DNA of 64,000 nucleotides from Tritrichomonas musculus (taxonomy: Eukaryota; Parabasalia; Tritrichomonadida; Tritrichomonadidae). The DNA lies in NCBI GenBank assembly GCA_039105265.1, contig JAPFFF010000003.1:6448001-6512000 (forward strand), read 5' to 3'. Shown one piece after another: positions 30,478-40,050 of the stretch (position 1 is its first letter; each line of letters opens with the position of its first letter). The notes beneath the pieces are model-generated. The model was not told the DNA's origin, searched no databases, and worked only from the letters and a program-made list of their open reading frames with translations. The position numbers and the translations under genes are program-made.

Positions 30478-33400
30478 TCATTGATTTAATATTTCATATG
30501 CTGAATTTAAACCCCCAATTAAAGTGGGATCCAAATGCTTCTTTAATAGTTCTTTAATAATAAATTGAATTTTTTGTGTATAATTAGGAAAGATTATATC
30601 TTTGAAATTTGAAACGAAAAATATTAAAGATTGAGAATAATTTTCACGAAAATATTTTGGTATCCGATTAACATCAGTACCAAGAAATTGAAAAAAATCA
30701 GGGAAGAATAACGAAACATCAAAGATTGAATAATAATTTTGAAATATCTGAAGGAGTGCGAATGCTATTCTCGCCTTTATGTCATTATTGTCGTAATGAT
30801 CTTGAAGACAATTCAAGAACATATCATAAAAAATTTTCATTGAATCAATATCAATAAATTGTGGTGTCATAATAATAGATAAACCGCATATTGAATCCAG
30901 TCTAACGCTAATATGATTGCTTTGAATACCTTGCTTATAAAATTCAACGATATTAAAAAAAAATTCAGGATTTTCTTGCGGACAAAAACGGATGAAATCT
31001 GAAAAAACTATTGAAGCAACAGTTTTATTTGATTGAACTAAATTAAATATTTGTGGAAAAACATTAACTGACATTATAGGAAAATATCTAAATAATTCTC
31101 TAAAGGTGAAGGCGCAATTAATTGAAGCTTTTTGAGACGAATAATCATTATATGCAATGTTTTGAATTTCATCTGCTATACTACTTTCAGCATTACTTTT
31201 TTTATCAACAAAATGGAATAAAAATAAAGCAAAACTGAATAATATTTGAATAATTTTTTCGTTATTATTCCACTTACCATTAACTGTTTTGATGATAACA
31301 ATTAGTAATTTAGCAAACACACTTAAATTTTTTAACGAAGTGGCTTGGCTGAATGCATGTATTTCTAATAAATCAAGAATTTGCTTATCTGTTTGAATAA
31401 ACGGATAAATTAATAATTCTAATTCATAAACTGCAGATAATAACTGACTACAGTAAGTTGCTGGAAGTAATTTTTTGATTAAGTCATATATATTTTGAAA
31501 TAATGGAGGTATTAATTGGCTATTCATTGAAAATATTTGGGTTAATATTGCCAAATGATTTTGTATCTTTAATGTTTCATCGAGAGGAATGGCAATCCAA
31601 TGATTTTCTTTCGGTTCTGCAAAGATTTGGTAATTTTCATACAAAGTAATATCTGAATCATTATTTATAATTTCACAGGATGGACCTATTGAAACAACTT
31701 TAAATGATATCATCACAATTTTTTCTAAAATTTGAGGTGAATCTTTAATTGCATCATTTACAAGACAAGATAAAAAAAACTTAGATATACATGAACTGGC
31801 ATAACTTGTTAATGAATAATTTGGATTTTCATTTCCGTTATCATCATAAACAACAGAAAACAAGAAACTAAAAGCATGCGCTATCGATTCATCAAACAGA
31901 TCCTGAGAAATTAATGATTTAAAGGAAGGTAATGCTTTTAGGCAATAAAAAAAGAGATCATCGGATTCAATTGGATTATTTATATATTGAGAAATTTTAA
32001 GAGCTGAATGTTGAGAATAAGGCTTAAGATCTGAATACTTTTCTGACTGGGCAATTGATATGTAACATCGTAGCAAAATAGTTATGTATTGTGGTTGATT
32101 GCAAATTCCAATTAGTTGGTCAAGTAGTTTAATAATATCTGGAATAATTTGAGTTAACAACTCTGAATAATAACTTAATAACTTTGACAACATCTTAAGT
32201 TCATAAAACAAAACTTGTGGATTTTCTTCGTTAATTATGACATTCAATAAAATATTGACGTCTGAATTAGCTGAGATATTGTCATTATATTTATAAAAAA
32301 TCTTAATAATTGGAACAAAATACTGGAAAGCTTTTAACCTAGTAAAGTCATTTTCAGATGTAAAACCTTGTGAAAAATAATCCAATAATTCATCAGAAAA
32401 ACATATATGAGAAAAATGATCTTTTATCCCTTCATAAGATGCACCAATTGCGATATAAGCAATTGGGTTTGGTACATTTTTGGTAAAGAAATCATAAACA
32501 TGAAGGGCATATTTATCGTTACCACCATACTCTCCCGATAGATTTGCAATTAAAGCGATAAAGGATTCATGAGTTTCTTCTATAGGTAATTTACTAACGA
32601 AAAAGTCAAAAAGAGAAATTGAATGAGGTTGAAAAAAGGCAGGATAATGAGTAATGAAAAGATCCAATATACAAATAGCGGAATTTTTGATTCCAGTTGA
32701 AAAATCAGGGCTTTCAATGATACTAATCATTGTTTGAAAAAAATCTTGAAGAGAATCTTTAAAAAGATGCACATTATTATAGGCAAAAATGCAAAAATTA
32801 TTAATCGTTTTGGGATCATCTCGAAATATTGTCAAATATTTTGGTATAAGACTTATAATTGGATTTAAAACAGGATTATTAAAAATTTGTTTAACATGAA
32901 TTAAAGAATATAATAGCTGTAAAGATGATGATACTGTAATTGAAAATGGTTCTGATGGCGAATTTAATGAATTTTGAACGTATGAGAATAGAACATCAAA
33001 ATATTTATCTTGATTAATAAGGCATTTTTTTATACATTCAGCTAAACAACATACTGCAGTTGAAGAAATAATTGAATTTAGATGATTTAATAAAGAAATT
33101 AATTGGTCTGCAAGTTCTGGCCAATTATTTTTAAAATATTGAGCTGACTTGAGAATAACATTGGTTAGAATTTCGAAATGATATTGCGTAAAGTTTTCAT
33201 TCTGAAAAAACATAATAAGAGATAATTTAATTTCTTGCGATGCTTCTGCTGAAATATTTTTTTTAAATTGATCAAGTAATGTGAAATAATTTCCAAGTAA
33301 AATTAGGGCCAATCTTCTAACTTGTTCATTATTGGTTGTTGATATAATATGGAAATGCATTAGAGCTAAATCTTCTGGAGTTTCATTTAATAACTCAATA

Positions 33401-33486
33401 TATTTATTTTGGGCTTGCTGTATCAATTCATTATTACCGCTAAGTATAGCTTGTAGAATGGAATTAAATGCATCAATATTTTCCAT
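30478..33486 (-). CDS. Importin-beta-family karyopherin
   Basis: 1,002 residues from ATG 33486. Nearly all alpha-helical with HEAT-like repeats. The N-terminal ~70 residues (ILSGNNELIQQAQNKYIELL, then NNEQVRRLALILLGNYF) match the importin-beta N-terminal layout. The length of about 1,000 residues is that of importin-4/5-type (Kap121/Kap123) receptors. It would carry cargo such as histones or ribosomal proteins through nuclear pores under Ran control; which subtype cannot be settled by eye. No introns. It is divergent from calreticulin with about 930 bp between starts. The family call is good; the precise paralogue is unknown. Confidence 0.7.
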   Translation of the reverse strand: MENIDAFNSILQAILSGNNELIQQAQNKYIELLNETPEDLALMHFHIISTTNNEQVRRLALILLGNYFTLLDQFKKNISAEASQEIKLSLIMFFQNENFTQYHFEILTNVILKSAQYFKNNWPELADQLISLLNHLNSIISSTAVCCLAECIKKCLINQDKYFDVLFSYVQNSLNSPSEPFSITVSSSLQLLYSLIHVKQIFNNPVLNPIISLIPKYLTIFRDDPKTINNFCIFAYNNVHLFKDSLQDFFQTMISIIESPDFSTGIKNSAICILDLFITHYPAFFQPHSISLFDFFVSKLPIEETHESFIALIANLSGEYGGNDKYALHVYDFFTKNVPNPIAYIAIGASYEGIKDHFSHICFSDELLDYFSQGFTSENDFTRLKAFQYFVPIIKIFYKYNDNISANSDVNILLNVIINEENPQVLFYELKMLSKLLSYYSELLTQIIPDIIKLLDQLIGICNQPQYITILLRCYISIAQSEKYSDLKPYSQHSALKISQYINNPIESDDLFFYCLKALPSFKSLISQDLFDESIAHAFSFLFSVVYDDNGNENPNYSLTSYASSCISKFFLSCLVNDAIKDSPQILEKIVMISFKVVSIGPSCEIINNDSDITLYENYQIFAEPKENHWIAIPLDETLKIQNHLAILTQIFSMNSQLIPPLFQNIYDLIKKLLPATYCSQLLSAVYELELLIYPFIQTDKQILDLLEIHAFSQATSLKNLSVFAKLLIVIIKTVNGKWNNNEKIIQILFSFALFLFHFVDKKSNAESSIADEIQNIAYNDYSSQKASINCAFTFRELFRYFPIMSVNVFPQIFNLVQSNKTVASIVFSDFIRFCPQENPEFFFNIVEFYKQGIQSNHISVRLDSICGLSIIMTPQFIDIDSMKIFYDMFLNCLQDHYDNNDIKARIAFALLQIFQNYYSIFDVSLFFPDFFQFLGTDVNRIPKYFRENYSQSLIFFVSNFKDIIFPNYTQKIQFIIKELLKKHLDPTLIGGLNSAYEILNQ

Positions 33487-34416
33487 AATTATCTTTAATT
33501 TTTATTCACGAAATATTCTTTATTTTTGAGGTAATTTTTTAATTTTGCCTTTTTTTTAATAGTATTTAAAACATTATACAAAGAAAAATATTAAATTTTA
33601 ATCAAATTATTTTAAAATGATCAAGAAAAAAGAGATTTTTTATATTCTGTACTTATTCAAAATTAAACAAAAAATTGTTATAGTTCATTGCATGTTTTGA
33701 AATGGTATTGAATGCTTATATAGAATATTAATATTTATGCATCCAATTATTTGATTGAGATTTCATAAAAATTCAATAAAATATAATTTTATTTTATTCT
33801 TGCATATTAATATTTCTTCGATAATTCTTATTCAAAATCAAAATAAATATATAAAATATAATTGTTGGTAAAATAAGTGAATTTGCATTATTTGATATTC
33901 ATGGGAAAAATTGGATTTTATAAAACTTTTGAAATTTCTTATAGTTATTTGATATTTTCTGGAAAAGAACCAATTGAAGTTAAAAGGCAATTAAATTAAT
34001 TTGATTTTAAAAGCTCTATAATACTAGAATGATATTGATATATCTCAATTATATGCGAACCACAATTTTGGGAAAAAATATAAATATTTATTACCTCAAA
34101 ATGTATTGAGATTTTAAAATGCGTCTGATTTTGATATTTGTAATTACTAGGTTTAAGAAACTTTCTTTAAATAAATAAACAAAATTGAAAATAACTTTAA
34201 TTATTATTAGCATACAGATAATACCTGTCAGACATGAATATTTTGGATATAGTTTGTCTTCAAAAATGCGAAAATTGGAAAGCCAAAATCACTTCTTCAA
34301 TATAAAGAAATTATCTTATACATATTCAAAAAGTTTGCTTGACTGATCAAATAAATTTTAATTTCAATTTATATTTGGCCGTAATAATTAAAGATTTTAA
34401 TATTTACAAGCATCAA
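33487..34416. promoter_or_regulatory. Divergent intergenic region, importin / calreticulin
   Basis: 930 bp between two start codons, AT-rich, with no gene. It contains TTCAAAAAGTTT at 34325 and TCAAATAAA at 34345, words that recur upstream of other genes here. Promoter content is inferred from position. Confidence 0.35.
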
Positions 34417-35583
34417 ATGCTTTATTTCTTTCTTTTTTTAAATTTAATTACTTGCGAAGTATATTTTGAAGAACGATTTACACGCGGTTGGGATAAAAGG
34501 TGGACTAAATCATCAAGAGTTAATCCTGGTAAATTAGCAGGCCGTTTTACTGTTTCAGCAGGCTCATATTATGTTGAACGTCGTATACAACGAGGTCTTC
34601 AAACTCTTGATGATGGTAGAGAGTATCTTATTAGCTCAAAGTTTAAAAAATGTTTTAACACGACAGGGAAAGATTTAATTTTTCAATTTAGTGTAAAACT
34701 TGAAGGTAAAATTGAAAAAGGCCAAGCTTATTTGAAACTTCTCCCTTCATCATCAAAACCAAACACGTTTTCTCGAAAAACGCCATACAGTGTTTTATTT
34801 GGTCCAGATTTCAGAGGCTGGGACAGAAGGCATATTGATTTCAGAATTTTCAGAAACAGAACTGAGTATAAAACCATGCAACCTATTCTAGCATTCAATG
34901 ATCATTATACTCATGTTTATACGCTGATTATCTTTAAAAATCAAACATATAAAATCCTTAAAGATAATTTTACAGATATTGAAAGCTCACTTGAAGAAGC
35001 ATTTAACTATTGCCAACCACCAATGATTCCTGATCCATATGAAGTTAAACCAGATGATTGGGAAGATGTTGAAACAATTGATGACCCAGATGATATTCCT
35101 CCAGCATGGGTCAATAATATTCCACAGTTTATTCCAGATGATACTGCTAAAAGGCCAGATGATTGGAATGATGAAACTAATGGTGCATGGACACCTCCAT
35201 TAATTCCTAATCCAGATTTTAAACGAGAATGGAAACCGAGGCAGATTCCAAATCCAGCTTTTAGAGGTGATTGGCAACCTAAAATGATACCAAATCCAGA
35301 GTATAATCCAGACATTCACTTTGGAAAACCTGAAGATTTGTGCTATGTTGGAATTGACGTAGAACAGGATGTTGCTGGCTCAATATGGAATAATATTCTT
35401 GTTACAGACGATTTTGCTTACTCTCAAAAAGTTATGGAAGAAACTTTCTTTTCAATCAGAGATGCTGAACGAATTGTTTATGCACGCAACCAAGAAAAAG
35501 AAAAAAATAAAGAAAGTGGCGGATTACATAATCAACGTAATGGTGGAGCTGATAATGATGACAAATTACCTACTGATCTATAA
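34417..35583 (+). CDS. CRT: Calreticulin-like ER lectin chaperone
   Basis: 388 residues. I start at ATG 34417, not the longer frame, because it opens directly into a signal peptide (MLYFFLFLNLITC) followed by VYFEERF, the usual mature start. Globular domain with LLPSS and VLFGPDFRGWDRR. P domain with three type-1 repeats (IPDPYEVKPDDWE, IDDPDDIPPAWV, IPDDTAKRPDDWN) and three type-2 repeats (GAWTPPLIPNP and two more), the calreticulin number (calnexin has four). A short C-tail ends DDKLPTDL and has no membrane span. Oddities: the two lectin-domain cysteines of the CGGGY and DICG motifs are absent (KGQAY, DFRG), and there is no KDEL-type signal. Likely a divergent paralogue assisting glycoprotein folding and calcium storage in the ER. 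Confidence 0.9.
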   Translation: MLYFFLFLNLITCEVYFEERFTRGWDKRWTKSSRVNPGKLAGRFTVSAGSYYVERRIQRGLQTLDDGREYLISSKFKKCFNTTGKDLIFQFSVKLEGKIEKGQAYLKLLPSSSKPNTFSRKTPYSVLFGPDFRGWDRRHIDFRIFRNRTEYKTMQPILAFNDHYTHVYTLIIFKNQTYKILKDNFTDIESSLEEAFNYCQPPMIPDPYEVKPDDWEDVETIDDPDDIPPAWVNNIPQFIPDDTAKRPDDWNDETNGAWTPPLIPNPDFKREWKPRQIPNPAFRGDWQPKMIPNPEYNPDIHFGKPEDLCYVGIDVEQDVAGSIWNNILVTDDFAYSQKVMEETFFSIRDAERIVYARNQEKEKNKESGGLHNQRNGGADNDDKLPTDL

Positions 35584-35910
35584 ATTAAAATTTTATTTTT
35601 AGTTTGTAATTAAAGTATCAAGATAAATGCTGATATTCATTTATTCAAAAAGCAATCAATTAAGAAATATTTTTACCATAAGTGTTAAAAATATGAATAA
35701 TATTTTATAATTAAAAAAAGTCATATATTATTTTTGCCTTTTGAAATCAATATAGATTCTCTTTTGTTTTTGATCTCTAATTTTATTTTAAATGGAATTT
35801 AATCATGAAGATCTATAGAATTCGTAGTTTGAAAGTTTTCAAATTTTTAAATAACTTATCTCAAAATTCATTTATATTCAAATATTTCAATTTTAATCTG
35901 GGCAGAAGGC

Positions 35911-38900
35911 ATGCCGGATATATATGAACGTCGGCAGATCTCACTTTTATCTGATAGGAGCCAGCGTTATATCGACAAAGAATTTACACCAAATGAAACG
36001 AAATCATTTTATACAACCAAAATCGATTTTTTCCCTACTTGCATATCTCAAGCAATTACTCGTTCTGCCTTTCTTTTCTATTTCATTATATTCATGCTTC
36101 AAATTTTTTTTTATTCACCTCTTTCTTTCTTTTCAACCTTTATTCCTATTGTTTTAACTTTTGTAATTGAAGCTTTTCTAAATATCTTAAGGTTTATAAG
36201 AAGAAAAAAATTAACATTTGAAATCGATAGAAGAAAAGTAACAGTTCTTCGTGAACACTCGTGGGTTGTAATCCCATCACGCGCACTAGCTGTTGGGGAT
36301 ATAATTAAGCTGAATAATGGTGATGTTGCACCAGCAGATCTTATACTTCTTTGGACAGCTAATGGAGGGCAGTGTGGTATTGATACACACATTATAGATG
36401 GGTCAAAGCAATTAAAGGCTAGAAAACCTAATAGTCAAATTGCAAAACTTTTTACACCTCAAAATTTGCTAAATTTTTATATTAGAAATATAAATATTAC
36501 CAGATCTTTCGACAATAATCACAAACTAACATCGAAAATCAAATTTCAAGCAACAATTAATCCGAATGAAATTGAATTCCCAGACATTAATATTACAACT
36601 CAAAATTTATATGTATTGAGCAATATCGGAAGACAACAGTTTAATAGAACAATAGTAACTAATCAAAATTTAAATTTCAACAGAAATAACAATTTCAACA
36701 ACCTCAGTATCATCAGTAACAACAATAATAATAACAATGACGATTCTGATCATAGTAACAATAATAATAATGGCAACACTAATAATATCAATAATAATAG
36801 CAGAAATAATTTTAATTTAAATAATCTTGAAGATACTAAAAATCAACAAATTCATCTAAACTCTAATTTAAATCCATATTCTAGTATGAATTTTGATAAT
36901 GTCTCTATGAATCAAAATAAGAATATTCCTAAATACTCAAATAACAATACTAATAACAATATAAACCAACACCCTGCAAATGATATGAATACTAGGATTA
37001 ACTCTCCAATTAATACAACAGACATTAATATCAAAAATAATACCAACTCAAATATTCGTCAACCTCTATCTCCACAGCATCCTCAAATGCCACCATTAGT
37101 ACAAAGCGCTCAGCAACCTCGTCTTTCGCAGCGATTTCCTAATCAATCTCTAATTCCAAATATGCCACCAAACTTCCAAGCAAAACCAACATTATCTCCA
37201 AACAGCCTCCAAAATAGGATTCCTCAATTAAATTCTCAAACTCCAACATTACCGCCGAACATTCGTCAATCTCATCCTCCATCGCAAAATTTAAATCCAG
37301 CAACTCTTTTAACAAACCAGCAATCGAGCTCTTTTAATCGACAGCCAGCTCCAAATCCGCCATCTCCAAATGATATCGTGTTAAACAATTCACAATTTAT
37401 TGAACGTTATTCTGTAATCTACCAAGTGAGCGATGTAATTTGTGCTGTTGCTTTCACAGGAAATGATTGCCGAAATGTTTCTTATTCAGAGCGAAACTTT
37501 TGGGGAAAAAGGACAAAATTAGAAGTTTTGTTAAATAAGCAATGCATCATTCAAATTGGCTTAGTTTTATTTTGTGCCACTTTTATGGGAATAATTTCAC
37601 TTTTTTATTCAAAAGTAAATAAATCGTGGCCATTCTACCAGAATTTTTCAACTCACATATTTTTCTTACAGAATGTGTGGTATTACACAGTTCTTCTTAT
37701 GCCATTGTGCCCGCTTGAGTTATACATAATTATTGATATTGTATTATTTATTCATTCACTTTTTATATCAAGTGAAAATGGAACAATTGTTCCAAATACA
37801 TCAGCACTTGACGAATTGACACAAATTGATACCATGATTCTATCAAAAAGTTTGCTTATTAATAAAAAAATAAATATTTTAAGGGTTTTGTACGATGGAT
37901 CAATTTATGGCAAAAATTTAAATTCATATCGAAACCCTGAAGACGTTGACAATAATACAAATACAGTAAACTCGAACAGCAATTTTTTTAATTCGAATTT
38001 AAATGATTATTCAAATTTGAATTTTAATTTGGTCGATGATGATCAACTGAGAACTGCTCCAAACACACGTCTTCTGTTTCTACATCTTGCTATTTGTCAC
38101 ACTGCTGTTCCTTTTATAGTGAATGAATATATCGGATACATCTCGAACTTTGTTGAAGAAGAATCATTATTAAAACTTGCAGAAAAATCAGGCTATGTTT
38201 TTTGCGGCCGAACGAACTCCATTCAAATTAAAATATTTGGTATTATGCATATTTTCCCTGTTTTAATCACATTCCCACCATCTCCGACTCATCCTCGAAT
38301 ATCAATTATATTCCGCGATGTTGATGGAACAATCAAACTTTTTACCAGAGGAAACATCGATAATATGCGTGAATTTGCAAATGGGATACCAACTGAAGCT
38401 GAAAACAAAATGAAGAGAGAAGGACTTCAAGTTCAATGTTGCTCATATAAAATTTTCACGAGTGAAGAAATTCAAAACCTACAAAAAAACATTCCAATGA
38501 TTCTCAGAGCCAGACCCGAATCTGTTTTTGGTTTTGCCAACTCATTAGAAAAAGATTCAATATTTTTAAGTTTAATTGCAATTCAAGAAGAGCCACGAAA
38601 AGGTAGTCTAGAATTAATAAATCATGCCAAACAAGCTAATATTCAACTTGTCTTAACATCTCCTTTTAAATTGTCATGGATTACAATAACTGCATTATCA
38701 TTTGGCTTAATTCAAAAAGGCGAAAAAGTGGGAGTTATTAATGGTGATAATTTAGATAAAGTTAGAAAGGCTGTTGATGACATTTATCAAGAAGAAATTG
38801 AAATAGTTGGAATTAGTGGGTACTCAATTGAATTCCTCTCAAAAACAGAAAATGGTGAAGCTTTATTTAAAAAAGTTAAAAGAGTTTTGATTGAAAAAGC

Positions 38901-39900
38901 TGAACCACAAAATGTTGCTGATTTTGTGTCTTTTTTAAGAAGTTCAAAAATAAATAAGACCGTTTTGGGTGCTGGCCATTCAATTTACGACTCTGTTTTC
39001 CTAGAAAAGTCGAATTTAAGCGTTTCCGTACATATCGATTCGGCATCGCCATGTGATTTCAGTTGCGATATTGTTACAAATAAACTCGAAGAAATCGATA
39101 AGCTAGTCTTTGTTCATGGAAACCTAATTCGTGAAAGAATGAATTCGCTTCTTCATTATATTTTCCCTAAAGATTCTGTTTTTGCATTTTTTGAATGCAT
39201 ATTTGGCTTCTACTCAGCAGCATCTGGAACTCCTTTATTTACTGTCGCACAATCTTTTATAGCACTTTTAACAACATCAATACCAGCAGTTTCTCGAGCA
39301 ATATTTAATCAAAAGGTTCTCATTTCATACCTGAAAAATAATCCTGATTATTATGATAAAACAAGAATTGAAAATCGTCTTAGCGGCTTTAGGACAGTTA
39401 TGTCAACCATACTTTCATTCTGTGCAGCCTTATTTTTAGTCAATATTTCTAAATTAATGCTTCATAACGTTAGAACTCCATATGGCGATACTTTATCTTT
39501 ATCCCAATTTTCTTTCTCAATTCAATCATTGTTTGTTGTTTGTTCTTTTTGTTTTTTAGGGCCAACTTGCACCACTTGGACAAAATTACATCATTTATCA
39601 ATTTGGGGATCAATAATTCTATATTTCTTGATTGAAAGAGCTTTAACAGATCAGGATGAAAGTGGACAAATGAGAGGAGCTGCAGGATCTTTAACATCTT
39701 CTCTGATTTTTACATTAGTGATTGTGCTATTTGCGGGATTTTCGACATTTTTAACATTCTCATTTATTCTCTGTAAAAGAAGAATGAACTGCGTTTGTTC
39801 AATTGATAAAACATTCTGTTTAGAACAATATTTACCAAAAATTAAAAGATCAATGATGTCAAATTTTATATTGAATGTTGAAGATATTTATCGTCAATGA
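35911..39900 (+). CDS. P4-ATPase (flippase)-like protein lacking catalytic motifs
   Basis: 1,329 residues with P4 layout: membrane pair (about 50-95), actuator domain (RALAVGDIIKLNNGDVAPAD), P4-style linker (FTGND...KRTKLEVLLN), membrane pair with a PLCPLELY motif, P/N domains, then six C-terminal membrane helices. Every catalytic signature is altered: the DGET loop reads DGSK (163-166), the phosphorylation motif DKTGT reads SKSLL (645-649), KGAD reads RGNI (813-816), TGDK reads TSPF (916-919), and GDGAND reads GAGHSIYD (1020-1027). An Asn/Pro-rich insertion of about 240 residues splits the actuator region (about 250-490). It cannot form the phospho-Asp intermediate, so a scaffold, regulator or CDC50-partner role is possible. 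The long clean frame argues for a functional pseudoenzyme, not a decayed gene. Confidence 0.85.
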   Translation: MPDIYERRQISLLSDRSQRYIDKEFTPNETKSFYTTKIDFFPTCISQAITRSAFLFYFIIFMLQIFFYSPLSFFSTFIPIVLTFVIEAFLNILRFIRRKKLTFEIDRRKVTVLREHSWVVIPSRALAVGDIIKLNNGDVAPADLILLWTANGGQCGIDTHIIDGSKQLKARKPNSQIAKLFTPQNLLNFYIRNINITRSFDNNHKLTSKIKFQATINPNEIEFPDINITTQNLYVLSNIGRQQFNRTIVTNQNLNFNRNNNFNNLSIISNNNNNNNDDSDHSNNNNNGNTNNINNNSRNNFNLNNLEDTKNQQIHLNSNLNPYSSMNFDNVSMNQNKNIPKYSNNNTNNNINQHPANDMNTRINSPINTTDINIKNNTNSNIRQPLSPQHPQMPPLVQSAQQPRLSQRFPNQSLIPNMPPNFQAKPTLSPNSLQNRIPQLNSQTPTLPPNIRQSHPPSQNLNPATLLTNQQSSSFNRQPAPNPPSPNDIVLNNSQFIERYSVIYQVSDVICAVAFTGNDCRNVSYSERNFWGKRTKLEVLLNKQCIIQIGLVLFCATFMGIISLFYSKVNKSWPFYQNFSTHIFFLQNVWYYTVLLMPLCPLELYIIIDIVLFIHSLFISSENGTIVPNTSALDELTQIDTMILSKSLLINKKINILRVLYDGSIYGKNLNSYRNPEDVDNNTNTVNSNSNFFNSNLNDYSNLNFNLVDDDQLRTAPNTRLLFLHLAICHTAVPFIVNEYIGYISNFVEEESLLKLAEKSGYVFCGRTNSIQIKIFGIMHIFPVLITFPPSPTHPRISIIFRDVDGTIKLFTRGNIDNMREFANGIPTEAENKMKREGLQVQCCSYKIFTSEEIQNLQKNIPMILRARPESVFGFANSLEKDSIFLSLIAIQEEPRKGSLELINHAKQANIQLVLTSPFKLSWITITALSFGLIQKGEKVGVINGDNLDKVRKAVDDIYQEEIEIVGISGYSIEFLSKTENGEALFKKVKRVLIEKAEPQNVADFVSFLRSSKINKTVLGAGHSIYDSVFLEKSNLSVSVHIDSASPCDFSCDIVTNKLEEIDKLVFVHGNLIRERMNSLLHYIFPKDSVFAFFECIFGFYSAASGTPLFTVAQSFIALLTTSIPAVSRAIFNQKVLISYLKNNPDYYDKTRIENRLSGFRTVMSTILSFCAALFLVNISKLMLHNVRTPYGDTLSLSQFSFSIQSLFVVCSFCFLGPTCTTWTKLHHLSIWGSIILYFLIERALTDQDESGQMRGAAGSLTSSLIFTLVIVLFAGFSTFLTFSFILCKRRMNCVCSIDKTFCLEQYLPKIKRSMMSNFILNVEDIYRQ

Positions 39901-40050
39901 ATCACTGATCAAATACGTACCATTATTATATATTATCTGTATTTTAATAATAAAAAATAGATGTTTTTTTTTATTGATATTTCAATTTTTTCAAAAAGTT
40001 GAAAAAAAAAAAATTGAATAATTTCATTCAATTGAAATTTGTCAAATAAA

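Noticed and set aside
34339-34416. Longer calreticulin start
   Set aside because: That frame opens with TTG, not ATG; the ATG at 34417 gives a proper signal peptide.
35007-35315. 102-codon Gly/Ser-rich minus frame
   Set aside because: Shadow of the calreticulin P-domain repeats on the opposite strand.
40039-40050. Earlier start for the 677-residue protein
   Set aside because: It begins with TTG; ATG 40051 follows an initiator-like TCAAATAAA.
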